In this document: piece after piece, positions 53,092-61,774 of the stretch
How the letters are laid out: each line of letters starts with the position of its first letter
Numbering within the stretch: the first letter of the stretch is position 1
Assembly (NCBI RefSeq): GCF_002157855.1
Contig: NZ_CP020880.1
Location: forward strand, 3,844,001-3,908,000
Direction: 5' to 3'
DNA length: 64,000 bases
Origin: Sutcliffiella horikoshii
Lineage (GTDB): Bacteria; Bacillota; Bacilli; Bacillales; Bacillaceae_I
Position numbers and translations under genes: made by a program
Notes under the pieces: generated by a model
The model's input: only the letters and a program-made list of their open reading frames with translations
Databases searched by the model: none
What the model was told of the DNA's origin: nothing

Positions 53092-53198
53092 AAAAGAGAA
53101 CAGGTCTCTTCCCATTCCCTCATAATAAACATCAGAAAAAATCAACTTTTACTTCTACAAGCAAGGCCTGCTAATTTAGCGCAAGACCTGTTCTTTTT
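53092..53198. terminator. Long inverted arms after the 33-residue ORF
   Basis: AAAAGAGAACAGGTCT (53092-53107) pairs with AGACCTGTTCTTTTT (53184-53198) across a ~75-nt loop that also contains an aaggcctg motif. The arms end in a T-run, so it could terminate both the small ORF and the VOC gene. The long loop is unusual for an intrinsic terminator. Confidence 0.55.
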
Positions 53199-53237
53199 GA
53201 CATAGTTGCTGGCATCTATATTTTTTAGCATCCTTGC

Positions 53238-53624
53238 TTAACTTTCATAAAGTTCAATCGGCAGCCCGTCTGGATCAGAAAAGAAGGTGAATTTTTTGTT
53301 CGTGTACTCATCCGTTCTTATCGGTTCTACTTGTACTCCATTCCCTTCTAATTCTTTCACTGCTCCAGATATATCAGGGGTTTGAAATGCCAAGTGACGA
53401 AGTCCCTGTGCTTCAGGATAACTTGGTCTTATTGGTGCATCTGGAAAAGAGAACAGCTCCAATTGCGTGCCCCCTGGGAGAGCAAGGTCTAATTTGTAAG
53501 AATCTCGCTCCTCACGATACACCTCTCGGATAATGGGAAAGCCCAACAGGTTCACGTAGAAATCTTTGGAAGTTTTATAATTAGAGCAAATAATAGCAAT
53601 ATGATGGATGCCAGTAAGCTTCAT
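53238..53624 (-). CDS. VOC-family (glyoxalase I-like) protein
   Basis: A protein of 128 residues with one pair of beta-alpha-beta-beta-beta repeats. Metal ligands fit His7 (GIHHIAII), Glu in LELFSF, His in RHLAFQT and the last Glu in LPIELYES. It belongs to the SMU1112c-like branch of glyoxalase/bleomycin resistance proteins. The substrate is unknown. Confidence 0.88.
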   Translation of the reverse strand: MKLTGIHHIAIICSNYKTSKDFYVNLLGFPIIREVYREERDSYKLDLALPGGTQLELFSFPDAPIRPSYPEAQGLRHLAFQTPDISGAVKELEGNGVQVEPIRTDEYTNKKFTFFSDPDGLPIELYES

Positions 53625-53681
53625 TATGTACCCCTCTCTTTCTTTTATTATACAACAGAAAGTTTAACGTAGACACAAAAA

Positions 53682-53703
53682 TAGGACAGTTTTCACCGTC
53701 CTT
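53682..53703 (-). terminator. Terminator of C1q-like gene 1
   Basis: AGGACGgtgaaaaCtGTCCT followed by ATTTTTGTG on the minus strand. Confidence 0.75.
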
Positions 53704-53710
53704 ATCTTGC

Positions 53711-54220
53711 TTAAAATTCCGCTGCCTCAAAACGTGTACTGAATGAAGGAGCATTTTCAGTCAAGCGTCCTGGAGTCGTCGAAGTGACAAAAACCTCTAC
53801 AAGGTCACCTCCCTCCAATTGAAGAACCGTATTTACATTGACTGCGTTGACGAACGGGCTGAATTCACCCCAATAATCGTTGTCGGCAGCAACGGATACG
53901 CCATTTACTCTGATTTCCACACGAACACGGTATGCCAATTCCTGTGCATCTGGCACAAACGTAACCGTCCCTGCAACGTAATAAACACCGCTGCGGCGAG
54001 GAACAAATGTGGAGTTATTGGCATTATAGATGTTGCCAAAATCAAACTCTTCTTCCTGAAACAAGACCTTATAAAAGGTATCTGCCTCTTCAATACGCTG
54101 AATCTCGCTACTTACTGCACGGAATGCAGCTGTCTCTCGCTCTGGGCGTTCTCCACCACAGTTAATTTTGATGGTTTTATTATCATCATGATGCTTATGG
54201 GAGTGTTGTTCGGAGTCCAT
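53711..54220 (-). CDS. C1q/TNF-like jelly-roll protein 1 (coat/exosporium type)
   Basis: A protein of 169 residues if started at ATG 54220 (AGGTG upstream); a GTG 39 bases earlier is also open. The His-rich start (MDSEQHSHKHHDD) may bind metal. The C-terminal ~130 residues have the C1q-like pattern RRSGVYYVAGTVTFV, VEIRVNGV, LQLEGGDLVEVFVTS, as in BclA-type exosporium proteins that trimerise. It is 70% or more similar by eye to the protein at 54643. No collagen-like repeats are present. Confidence 0.75.
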   Translation of the reverse strand: MDSEQHSHKHHDDNKTIKINCGGERPERETAAFRAVSSEIQRIEEADTFYKVLFQEEEFDFGNIYNANNSTFVPRRSGVYYVAGTVTFVPDAQELAYRVRVEIRVNGVSVAADNDYWGEFSPFVNAVNVNTVLQLEGGDLVEVFVTSTTPGRLTENAPSFSTRFEAAEF

Positions 54221-54286
54221 GTTTTCACCTGCATAATGGTAGTGTTTCAACCTTTTCACCTTCTTCTATGATTGGCACTTCGCATC

Positions 54287-54445
54287 CTAGCAATGACCCT
54301 TCCCTCCAATGTTGATACTGATTCCGAAAATGTTCAGGTTAAAGTTGTTTCCGCACTTATTACAATGATGCTTCTCTTTGTGTTTTTTTGGTTTGCATTC
54401 TGCTTTGTGATCATGTTTTGAGCTAAGGTAGTAATAGCATTTCAT
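54287..54445 (-). CDS. Small Cys/His-rich protein, 52 residues
   Basis: ATG 54445 with AAAGGAGGTGCG upstream, to 54287. The sequence starts MKCYYYLSSKHDHKAECKPK and carries CNKCGNNF and a Gly/Lys/His/Cys end. It may bind zinc. The N-terminus (MKCYYY) resembles that of the neighbouring C1q-like protein 2 (MSCYYK), so the three genes may act together, for example in the spore surface. No named family. Confidence 0.6.
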   Translation of the reverse strand: MKCYYYLSSKHDHKAECKPKKHKEKHHCNKCGNNFNLNIFGISINIGGKGHC

Positions 54446-54603
54446 CTGTTGTCGCACCTCCTTTAAAAGGTAGGTATTGACAGACACCAGATACTCTACC
54501 TTTTCTATTATTCTATGTAAGTTGTTGCCGGATGCATGGACGAATGCCGGTAAGGATGAGTGGAATTTGATAGATTTGATAAGTCATTCCGCATTAATTT
54601 TAG

Positions 54604-54634
54604 GAAAAAAAGCAGAGAGGATCCCCCTCTGCAT
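54604..54634 (-). terminator. Terminator of C1q-like gene 2
   Basis: GCAGAGGGGgatCCTCTCTGCTTTTTTTCC on the minus strand. Confidence 0.85.
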
Positions 54635-54642
54635 TTAAAAGA

Positions 54643-55194
54643 TTACCTGAATCTTGCCGCTTCAAAGCGAGTGCTCAATTCTGGAGTATTTGCTTCGATC
54701 GTACCTGGAGTAGTGCTTGTGATGAAAACCTCTACTAGATCGCCAGCTTCTAGTTGGAGAATGGTATTAACGTTAATTGCGTTCACGTACAAGAATTGGT
54801 CATCGATCTCTGCCCAGTAATCGTTATCCGCTGCAACAGGAACACCATTAACACGAATCTCTACACGGACGCGGTAAGGGACAGTGCCATCGTTTGCAAG
54901 AAACGTTACCGTACCTGCCACATAATAGACACCTGATCTGCGAGGAACAAATGTGGAATTAGTAGAATTGTAGATACCGCCAATGTCAAACTGCTCATCT
55001 TGGAAAAAAACTTTAAAGAACGTGTTCACTTCTTCAATTGGCTGAGGCTCTGAGTTTACTGCACGAAAAGCATCTGTTTCACGGTTGCCATCATCATTGC
55101 CATCATGACAGTTCACTTTAATGTTGATATCCGTTTTACACTTTTGGACCTGGGTTGTTTGCTGGTTGGGGCTGTATTTGTAATAGCATGACAT
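54643..55194 (-). CDS. C1q/TNF-like jelly-roll protein 2 (coat/exosporium type)
   Basis: A protein of 183 residues from ATG 55194 with AAAAGGAGGTG upstream. After a Cys-containing, Gln/Thr-rich start, NRETDAFRAVNSEPQPIEEV leads into the same jelly-roll fold as protein 1: STFVPRRSGVYYVAGTVTFL and AGDLVEVFITSTTPG. Tandem duplication with divergence at the N-termini is the simplest history. Confidence 0.78.
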   Translation of the reverse strand: MSCYYKYSPNQQTTQVQKCKTDINIKVNCHDGNDDGNRETDAFRAVNSEPQPIEEVNTFFKVFFQDEQFDIGGIYNSTNSTFVPRRSGVYYVAGTVTFLANDGTVPYRVRVEIRVNGVPVAADNDYWAEIDDQFLYVNAINVNTILQLEAGDLVEVFITSTTPGTIEANTPELSTRFEAARFR

Positions 55195-55402
55195 ACATAT
55201 TTCACCTCCTTTTAAACTGAAGGAAGGAAGACTAACCCTATTCCGTAACAGGGCATCTTGTCCTCTATTTTCTCTATTATTCTATGAGAAAAAGAAAGAA
55301 TTGATTGGGTGGATGGAGGGGAAAAAAATCATATATTTTTATTCATAATTTTTTTTGAATTACCATATATGTAGTCGTGAACTTTTTTACACGGAGGCTC
55401 TT

Positions 55403-55672
55403 ATGTGGGTAATATTACTGGGGATACTATATTTATATTTTGTTTTTCAGGGGAATTTGTGGGGGATAATTGTGGTCATTTTGGCCACCGCAGTATTACT
55501 TCCTGGCTTTCGTAGGGGAACGCCAACTTCCGCAGACACAGTCACGGAGCCTCAGCTTCTTGAAAAATATAAACAAGGGGACATCTATGGCCATTACTCC
55601 GATCCCCTTGCCCTGCTTGATCAAAAAAAAGAACGTGAAAAGCTAGAGTCAGAGGGGAGGAAGAGGATTTAG
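55403..55672 (+). CDS. Small membrane protein, 89 residues
   Basis: ATG 55403 with ACGGAGG upstream. Two hydrophobic segments (VILLGILYLYFVF and WGIIVVILATAVLLPGF) are followed by a polar tail (LLEKYKQGDIYGHYSDPLAL). No family was named. Confidence 0.65.
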   Translation: MWVILLGILYLYFVFQGNLWGIIVVILATAVLLPGFRRGTPTSADTVTEPQLLEKYKQGDIYGHYSDPLALLDQKKEREKLESEGRKRI

Positions 55673-55684
55673 ATTGATCACTTA

Positions 55685-56140
55685 TTAAATCCCTATCATT
55701 ACTACGATTTTTCCCTCTACCACCACATAGCTTTTTATTTTACCAACAGGGATCTTACGGACAATGTCCCAACCATTAAAATCAATCCTGATATGACCGC
55801 TCTTATAGGTAAGGTGCGGCGGCTTGTCGAAGATACGTTTATTGAGAATGCTAAGATTCAAAGGTTTCAGTTTCACAATCTTAAAGATTAGCTCTCTTCC
55901 TTCCATTTGTATTGGCTGTAACGTGATGGAAAAGGCGACATCTTTTTTGGCCAACTTGAGGTCCGCTTCCGCTTTTCCGGAGACGATAATTTCACCTTGT
56001 TTAATTTCCACCGTAACTTCTTGCAGTTTTTCGTTTCTTCGAAGGAGCTCTTGCAGCATATAGGCTGTAATTGGGACCGGGATGCCTTTGCTGTCTTTAA
56101 GTTGATAGACGCCACTCTTTAATTTCTCGTAAAAATCCAT
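55685..56140 (-). CDS. Hypothetical protein, 151 residues
   Basis: ATG 56140, behind AGGCGATCTCCC, gives MDFYEKLKSGVYQLKDSKGI. The rest is strand-rich (VTVEIKQGEIIVSGKAEADL, FKIVKLKPLNLSILNKRIFD) with no signal peptide. It resembles small Bacillus proteins of unknown function. Convergent with the membrane-protein gene, 12 bp apart. Confidence 0.7.
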   Translation of the reverse strand: MDFYEKLKSGVYQLKDSKGIPVPITAYMLQELLRRNEKLQEVTVEIKQGEIIVSGKAEADLKLAKKDVAFSITLQPIQMEGRELIFKIVKLKPLNLSILNKRIFDKPPHLTYKSGHIRIDFNGWDIVRKIPVGKIKSYVVVEGKIVVMIGI

Positions 56141-56209
56141 GGGAGATCGCCTGCCTTCTTGGTATTTTACCATTGACTAATAAGGTGCTTTATTCGTCAT
56201 CCCAGAGTA

Positions 56210-56587
56210 TTAGAAGACCCCATGCTCATTCGGTGATTCTTCTGGAATTGCCTGGCCAACATCCCACAATTCCACAATTTTCTCTCCCTCAAACCGGAAA
56301 ATGTGTATGACTGCCGCTCCTAGGTCCTCAGGATTCTGTTTAATATGAGAGTGAACAGCAACGTTATTTCCATCTTCTAATGCATGCTTCACTTCAAGCG
56401 TTTTGTTAGGACTTTGAACCGCGTTTTCTTCCATTGCCAGCATAAGTGATTCGGCATCACCGCGAAAATATGGATTGTGATGACGAAAACCAGGGGCTAT
56501 ATGACGTTCGAATGCTTCCTGGATTTTTCCGGAAGCTACCAATTGGAGAAATGAAATGGCCGCCTCTTTGTATATATTACTCATCAT
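56210..56587 (-). CDS. SnoaL/NTF2-like protein
   Basis: A protein of 125 residues. AISFLQLVASGKIQEAFERH, then GFRHHNPYFRGDAESLMLAM and VHIFRFEGEKIVELWDVGQA follow the SnoaL-like polyketide cyclase pattern (NTF2 fold). Proteins of this type are small cyclases, isomerases or binding proteins; the substrate is unknown. Start ATG 56587 or the next codon. Confidence 0.82.
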   Translation of the reverse strand: MMSNIYKEAAISFLQLVASGKIQEAFERHIAPGFRHHNPYFRGDAESLMLAMEENAVQSPNKTLEVKHALEDGNNVAVHSHIKQNPEDLGAAVIHIFRFEGEKIVELWDVGQAIPEESPNEHGVF

Positions 56588-56718
56588 TCTATCTCAACCT
56601 TTCATGTATGTAGTATGTTGCTTACCATAACATCTATCTCCACTGAACCATGATAATAGATACTCTTCATAAACTTCGTCTTTTGCTAGCATAAGTCCTT
56701 CACCATCCTAAAATAAAA

Positions 56719-56750
56719 TGACTCCTCTGCTACAAAAGCAAAGGAGCCTG
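56719..56750 (-). terminator. Terminator of the subtilisin-like protease gene
   Basis: GGCTCCTTTGCttttgtaGCAGAGGAGTC followed by ATTTTATTTT on the minus strand. Confidence 0.75.
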
Positions 56751-56760
56751 GGAATAACAT

Positions 56761-59700
56761 CTATCTCTTTATTGTCATTTTTCTTGGTGCAGAAGTTAAG
56801 GTCAATCCAGTTTCGTCTGTACCTGTTACGGTTACGTAGTAGTCTCCTTCTGGATAGTCTGCGTCAGGAGTCCAACGTAGGCCATATATGGAGTGTTCAT
56901 TATCAATGTTTGCTTCTTCCAGGGAGTTCCCTTCAGCATCTGTAATGACAAAGTGCCAGTCAAGTCGTTTATAGCCGAAGACGGTGATGGATGCTGGTTT
57001 GTTTTCATTAATATTTGTGCCTGATACGTGAAGGTAGTTGATAAATGGATCCGCGTGTTTCAATGCTTCATTACCGACATAGCCAACCCCTACATTTCTG
57101 GCAGCATCGATAGAGGATACCATTACGATCTCAGGTTTAACAGAAGAAATATATTCGTACTTGCTATCTCTGAGATTTTTATAGGACCCATTCACCCAAA
57201 TCATGCTTCCGATATAACCTGTTCCCTCTTCTTCCACATCCCAAGTAATCTTATAGGTCCCACCTTGCTGTTCGGTCACTTTCAAGTTTTGCACTACCGG
57301 TGCGACTGTGTCCACTTTTATTGGTATTTTCGTTTCTTGTGGCTCTGCACCTTCATAGTCAAGAGTGCTAGTATATACATAGTAGTATTGTCCATCTTGA
57401 AGTGTGTTTCCTTCGTTATCAAGAGAGTTCCAGAAAGGATATTCAAAAGAATAATAGTAATTCCGGTAGCTCATGATATTTTTGCGGAACGGGTATGGGC
57501 TTCCATCTTCTGCGAACTCTTCGAAGTTTCCGATAGTAGATACCGTGTTTCCGTTCTCATCCTGAATGCTTAAGGACATTTCCTTCAGATTACGCAGAGC
57601 TGTAAATGAAGGGTAAGCACCTGAACTGATAGATCTTGGGGATACCCCTATTGCATCCGCATCAAAGGTTCCAGTAGCTCCATCGTATCCTAGTGGCAAG
57701 TCCAGTAATTCATTCCACAGTACTGTATAGCCAATATAAGCATCGCCGTTGACTGGGCTTTCATCCACATTAGAGATGGCACTCCAATCACCATAATAGC
57801 CCATGAAAGGAATGGACAAATTGGTTAACTCTTTCACAGAGCTCCCTTTCGGAACAAAACGTACATATCCTTCAACAAAGCGGCCATCACTAAGTTCCTT
57901 TGGCAAGGTGATCGAAATGTTCACTTTGTCATCACGATGTGGCTTGTATTGGAACTTGCTGTCTTCTTTTTGTTGTTTTCCATTAATCTTAATGGAAGCA
58001 TTTTCCACAGGAATAGAATTTAACGTTAAATACTCTCTTTCTACTCCCTCATAAGCTCTCGTTTCTTTTTCATCTGTCAAAACATCGACATAGATTTCAT
58101 ATTGATGTCTTGGGTGAACAAGATTTTTGTTTAACGCTTCGACATTTAACGTAAAGTCAAAAGTATGGTCAATCTCTTTCAGTGCGACAGAAGCGGCTTG
58201 TTCAAGCGGCACTCCTACATGCTGAAGCAAGTATGGAGTTGAAAGCGCTTGCTCGATTTTCATCATACCTGATCCTTGTCTGCGTGGTGAATATACCGTG
58301 TTTTCATGCTTTGGATTGGTTAAGATCATCGATGTATTCATAAGTGCATTTTTGGCTTTCAAAACTGTTTCCATTGTTTTAGGAAGCTCCCACTCTTGAT
58401 AATACTTTTGAAGCAAGAGGGCACCTCCAGCAGCAACATGCGGGCTCGACATCGAGGTTCCACTCATCGTTTCGTATTGGTTATTGATGACCGTGGAGTT
58501 AATTTTTCCACCTGGTGCTGTAATTTCCGGTTTAAAACTTAGATCGGTAGGTGAGCCATAGGAGGAAAAGGAAGACATAGGCTCCGTTGCTGTATTCTGT
58601 ACCCATAGGCCTTCATTAGACAATTGAACAGTCACCTTTTCTCCACTTTCTAAAAGTTCAACAAGCTTATTCCCTTTTTCCTGTTCAGTGGTGACGGCAG
58701 GAATGGAATATGGGCTAAAATAAAGGGAAGAATAATCCGATACTCCTGGTGGTGGAATGACGATTGCTGCTGCCGCTCCCTTCTTGTTTGCTTCTACTTG
58801 TACTGTAGAATAAAAGGCATAGGCCTTTGCTGGTTTGGAGAGGACTATTTTTCCTTCCAAGGATTCCAGTTCTTTAAAATCTGCCGATAACCCCTCTCCT
58901 ACATAGACGACCTCATATTCCTTTGTTGGATCTAGATGATCAATCGGTTTCTTGATGTTCGGCTGAATCTGATAACCTAGCACACTACCATCATTTAAAG
59001 TAAATCCATCTACCTTCATTAAGTCATTTTCAGAAGAGGCCACCTGGAGGGCATAAGGCGTTATACCAGGATCTCCAACAAGCCCAATATCAGGGTTCTT
59101 TGCCAGTGGTAGCTGAGATCGCTCCAAGAGATTTTGTTTAGTGCTGTACGCTGCATTTCCAGCTGAAGCGACAACCAGCACCCCTTGTTCTGTTGCATAC
59201 TGGATTGCACGCTGAACTGGATCATTCGCGTCTACACTGCCTGCATCCGATCCTAAACTTAAGTTAATGACATCTGCACCAAGCTCCACAGCATGGTAGA
59301 TTCCTGCTGCAATATCATCATCATACGCATAGCCTCTCGTATCCGAGAAAACTTTTTCGGCTAACAACTGCACATCTGGTGCTACCCCTACCGCTTTTTT
59401 CTGGGACTCTTCAAATGCTCCAACAATTCCTGCCACATGTGTACCATGAGAGTTCTTTGCTGGGATAACATCATCATCTTTATCTGCCCAGTCATAGCCT
59501 GAAGGTACCTTGTCTGTGTACCATTTATCAGCGATTTCCGTGGCATCCAATTTTCCCTGAATAGTATCCTGTGTAAGCTTTGCATGTTCTTTTCCATTCT
59601 CAGATAGCGTCAACGCCTCATGACGATAATCTATTCCGGAGTCGACGATTGCAACAACCATCCCTTGCCCACGATAGTTGTATTTTGTCCATACATTCAT

Positions 59701-60195
59701 CGCTTCTACTAGTTCCTTGCTGTTTACAACAGTATGCTCATAAGTTTTGGCGATACGGACTTCCTTTACACCGTTCATGTTCTGTATTTTCTGTGCTTCA
59801 CCTAGAGTGGTATCCATGCTGAACCCGTAAAAACCTTCTGTGTAGGTATGCCTTACTTTCCCAGAAACATTTCTAGCTTTAACAAGACTTGTTTTCACTT
59901 TTTCTATTTGCTGCGCTGATAAGGAGGCATCCCCCTTATCCTCTACTTCGACTATCAATCTCACTTTTTCATTTGGATTAGATGACTCTACCTTTTCTCC
60001 ATATAAAGGATCATTGCTCTCCTGTTCAAACACATCAAAGATGTTTTGCTCTGCTGGACCTTTTTTCAGCATGTCCAATTTAGGGTCCGTCTTCTCAGGA
60101 TACTCAAATCCGGCACTCGCTTGCGTTGCTAACCCACTGAACAATAGTACAAAAATAAATAGAACAGATATTGCTTGTCGCTTGGTTCGCTTCAT
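56761..60195 (-). CDS. Secreted S8 (subtilisin-like) serine protease, Vpr/lactocepin type
   Basis: A protein of about 1,144 residues from ATG 60195 with GAGGGTG upstream. A signal peptide (ISVLFIFVLLFSGLATQASA) is followed by an inhibitor-I9 propeptide (KVRLIVEVED...EVRIAKTYE). The catalytic domain has Asp in VAIVDSGIDY (about 185), His in NSHGTHVAGIVG (about 248) and Ser in MSGTSMSSPHVAAG (about 577). A protease-associated domain is inserted between His and Ser (about 410-530). The C-terminal ~500 residues hold fibronectin- and Ig-like beta domains. No wall-sorting signal is seen, so it is probably released or held non-covalently. Confidence 0.93.
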   Translation of the reverse strand: MKRTKRQAISVLFIFVLLFSGLATQASAGFEYPEKTDPKLDMLKKGPAEQNIFDVFEQESNDPLYGEKVESSNPNEKVRLIVEVEDKGDASLSAQQIEKVKTSLVKARNVSGKVRHTYTEGFYGFSMDTTLGEAQKIQNMNGVKEVRIAKTYEHTVVNSKELVEAMNVWTKYNYRGQGMVVAIVDSGIDYRHEALTLSENGKEHAKLTQDTIQGKLDATEIADKWYTDKVPSGYDWADKDDDVIPAKNSHGTHVAGIVGAFEESQKKAVGVAPDVQLLAEKVFSDTRGYAYDDDIAAGIYHAVELGADVINLSLGSDAGSVDANDPVQRAIQYATEQGVLVVASAGNAAYSTKQNLLERSQLPLAKNPDIGLVGDPGITPYALQVASSENDLMKVDGFTLNDGSVLGYQIQPNIKKPIDHLDPTKEYEVVYVGEGLSADFKELESLEGKIVLSKPAKAYAFYSTVQVEANKKGAAAAIVIPPPGVSDYSSLYFSPYSIPAVTTEQEKGNKLVELLESGEKVTVQLSNEGLWVQNTATEPMSSFSSYGSPTDLSFKPEITAPGGKINSTVINNQYETMSGTSMSSPHVAAGGALLLQKYYQEWELPKTMETVLKAKNALMNTSMILTNPKHENTVYSPRRQGSGMMKIEQALSTPYLLQHVGVPLEQAASVALKEIDHTFDFTLNVEALNKNLVHPRHQYEIYVDVLTDEKETRAYEGVEREYLTLNSIPVENASIKINGKQQKEDSKFQYKPHRDDKVNISITLPKELSDGRFVEGYVRFVPKGSSVKELTNLSIPFMGYYGDWSAISNVDESPVNGDAYIGYTVLWNELLDLPLGYDGATGTFDADAIGVSPRSISSGAYPSFTALRNLKEMSLSIQDENGNTVSTIGNFEEFAEDGSPYPFRKNIMSYRNYYYSFEYPFWNSLDNEGNTLQDGQYYYVYTSTLDYEGAEPQETKIPIKVDTVAPVVQNLKVTEQQGGTYKITWDVEEEGTGYIGSMIWVNGSYKNLRDSKYEYISSVKPEIVMVSSIDAARNVGVGYVGNEALKHADPFINYLHVSGTNINENKPASITVFGYKRLDWHFVITDAEGNSLEEANIDNEHSIYGLRWTPDADYPEGDYYVTVTGTDETGLTLTSAPRKMTIKR

Positions 60196-60436
60196 CTTCT
60201 CACCCTCTAATAGTTTATAGGTTTTCATGATTCTAACCTTAATGTTAAAAGGGGGGGATTTTTATGTAAATTGGGGTTTTTATTAGGTTCTCTATGAATT
60301 TACTCAGAATTCTTAACCTATCATCCGAGATTAATAGACTATCTTAGATAGACCAAAAGGCTTGATAGGAAAAACAATCACCCTATTTTCCTTAAAATTG
60401 GCCCATTTAATTACCCCAACTCTACATCTAATTACA

Positions 60437-60476
60437 AAAAAAGCTCCTCATTAATCTAAGAATGAGAAGCATTTTT
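60437..60476 (-). terminator. Terminator of rarD
   Basis: AAAAATGCTtCTCATTcttagattAATGAGgAGCTTTTTTT on the minus strand. Confidence 0.85.
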
Positions 60477-60478
60477 GT

Positions 60479-61420
60479 TTATAAACTTTTAGTTTGTACA
60501 ACAGCTTGTCTCAGCTTCCAACCCCTCATCAACGTAAACGTATAAATCCCAAGCGCCACCCATATACAAACAAACGCAATTAAATGAGCACTCGTAAATG
60601 GCTCATGGAATAAATACACGCCCATAATCAGCTTGATGGTTGGGGCAAAATACTGCAGTAAACCGACCATCGAGAGAGGAATCCTTTTTGCACCGCTCGC
60701 AAAAAGCAATAATGGGACTGCCGTAACCACACCGGCAAGCAATAGAAGTAACGTTACCTCAAATTCGCTACCAAATGCTCCACCAGAACCGGAAGCCCCT
60801 GCATGCACGTACCCCAAAAACAGCAACGCAAATGGCGTAATCAACAGGGTTTCAATCGCCAAACCAACTAAAGCCCCAACCTGCACCATCTTCTTAATCA
60901 GCCCATAAAACGCGAAACTCAGAGCAAGCATTATCGCGACCCATGGAAAGGTCCCGAAACTGAAAGTCAACACGAGCACACCGGCTCCTGCTAGAATAAT
61001 AGACAATGTCTGAAGACCAGACAATTTTTCTTTTAATACAATAACAGCGAGTAAGATACTCACCAGCGGATTGATATAATACCCGAGGCTCGCTTCAATG
61101 ACACGGTCGGCATTCACCGCCCATATGTAGAGGCCCCAATTGATACTGATGAAAATCGAAGCAAGACTGATTCCAAACAGTCGCATCCGGTTCCTGACAA
61201 GGCCTTTAAGCTCCAAAGTAAACGTTGGTAACTTTCGCAACAAAGCTAAAATAATCAACATAAATACGAGCGACCAGACTATCCGGTGCGCCAAGATTTC
61301 CCCGGCTGGAACATCGTCAACCAACTTCCAAAATAAAGGGAGGATTCCCCATAAAATATATGATAAGCCCGCACACGCGACTCCTATGCCAAATTCCTTA
61401 TTTTCTGTTGTATCTTTCAT
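60479..61420 (-). CDS. rarD: RarD-type EamA transporter
   Basis: A protein of 313 residues with ten membrane segments. GVACAGLSYILWGILPLFWK, then AGEILAHRIVWSLVFM and SLGYYINPLVSILLAVIVLK are the hallmark blocks of the RarD subfamily. The substrate is not known in Bacillus. ATG 61420. Confidence 0.9.
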   Translation of the reverse strand: MKDTTENKEFGIGVACAGLSYILWGILPLFWKLVDDVPAGEILAHRIVWSLVFMLIILALLRKLPTFTLELKGLVRNRMRLFGISLASIFISINWGLYIWAVNADRVIEASLGYYINPLVSILLAVIVLKEKLSGLQTLSIILAGAGVLVLTFSFGTFPWVAIMLALSFAFYGLIKKMVQVGALVGLAIETLLITPFALLFLGYVHAGASGSGGAFGSEFEVTLLLLLAGVVTAVPLLLFASGAKRIPLSMVGLLQYFAPTIKLIMGVYLFHEPFTSAHLIAFVCIWVALGIYTFTLMRGWKLRQAVVQTKSL

Positions 61421-61774
61421 AGCGGTACCCTCTTTACGTAAGAATGTTTGTAATCAGTTTAGGACCGTTCTGAAGAAATTACAACGAAAATATTTCGAGG
61501 CGCGAAAAAAATTAGATATTGCACTAAATCCCCTTTATTAATTGTTTGTGTTTATCAAAACCCCATTAAAGGTATTGCAAAATAAGGAGTTTTATTTCTC
61601 TATTCCATTCACTAAATCTAGTGCTTATTACCTAGTGATAGTACTTATTTCTAAATTGGTTTTGTGATATAATCTATTAGGTTCTCAGATTACAAATAAA
61701 AGGAATCTTTTGAAAATGATTCTATTGAAGAAGAACCTTGGAATTTTCTATTGTTGGTTGTAGGAGGAAAGATT
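61421..61774. other. Leader of the GT-C / GtrA / GT2 cluster
   Basis: No gene. It includes a direct-repeat-like block (tagtgcttattacctagtga) near 61618 and the promoter at 61665. A long untranslated leader of about 100 bases precedes the first start codon. Confidence 0.45.
61665..61673 (+). promoter_or_regulatory. Extended -10 promoter of the glycosyltransferase cluster
   Basis: TGATATAAT gives a perfect TATAAT with a TG extension. The -35 region is weak (ttattt), which is common with extended -10 promoters. Confidence 0.55.

Noticed and set aside
57028-57573. 181-residue plus-strand ORF
   Set aside because: Antisense to the S8 protease C-terminal domains, without a ribosome site or recognisable protein pattern.
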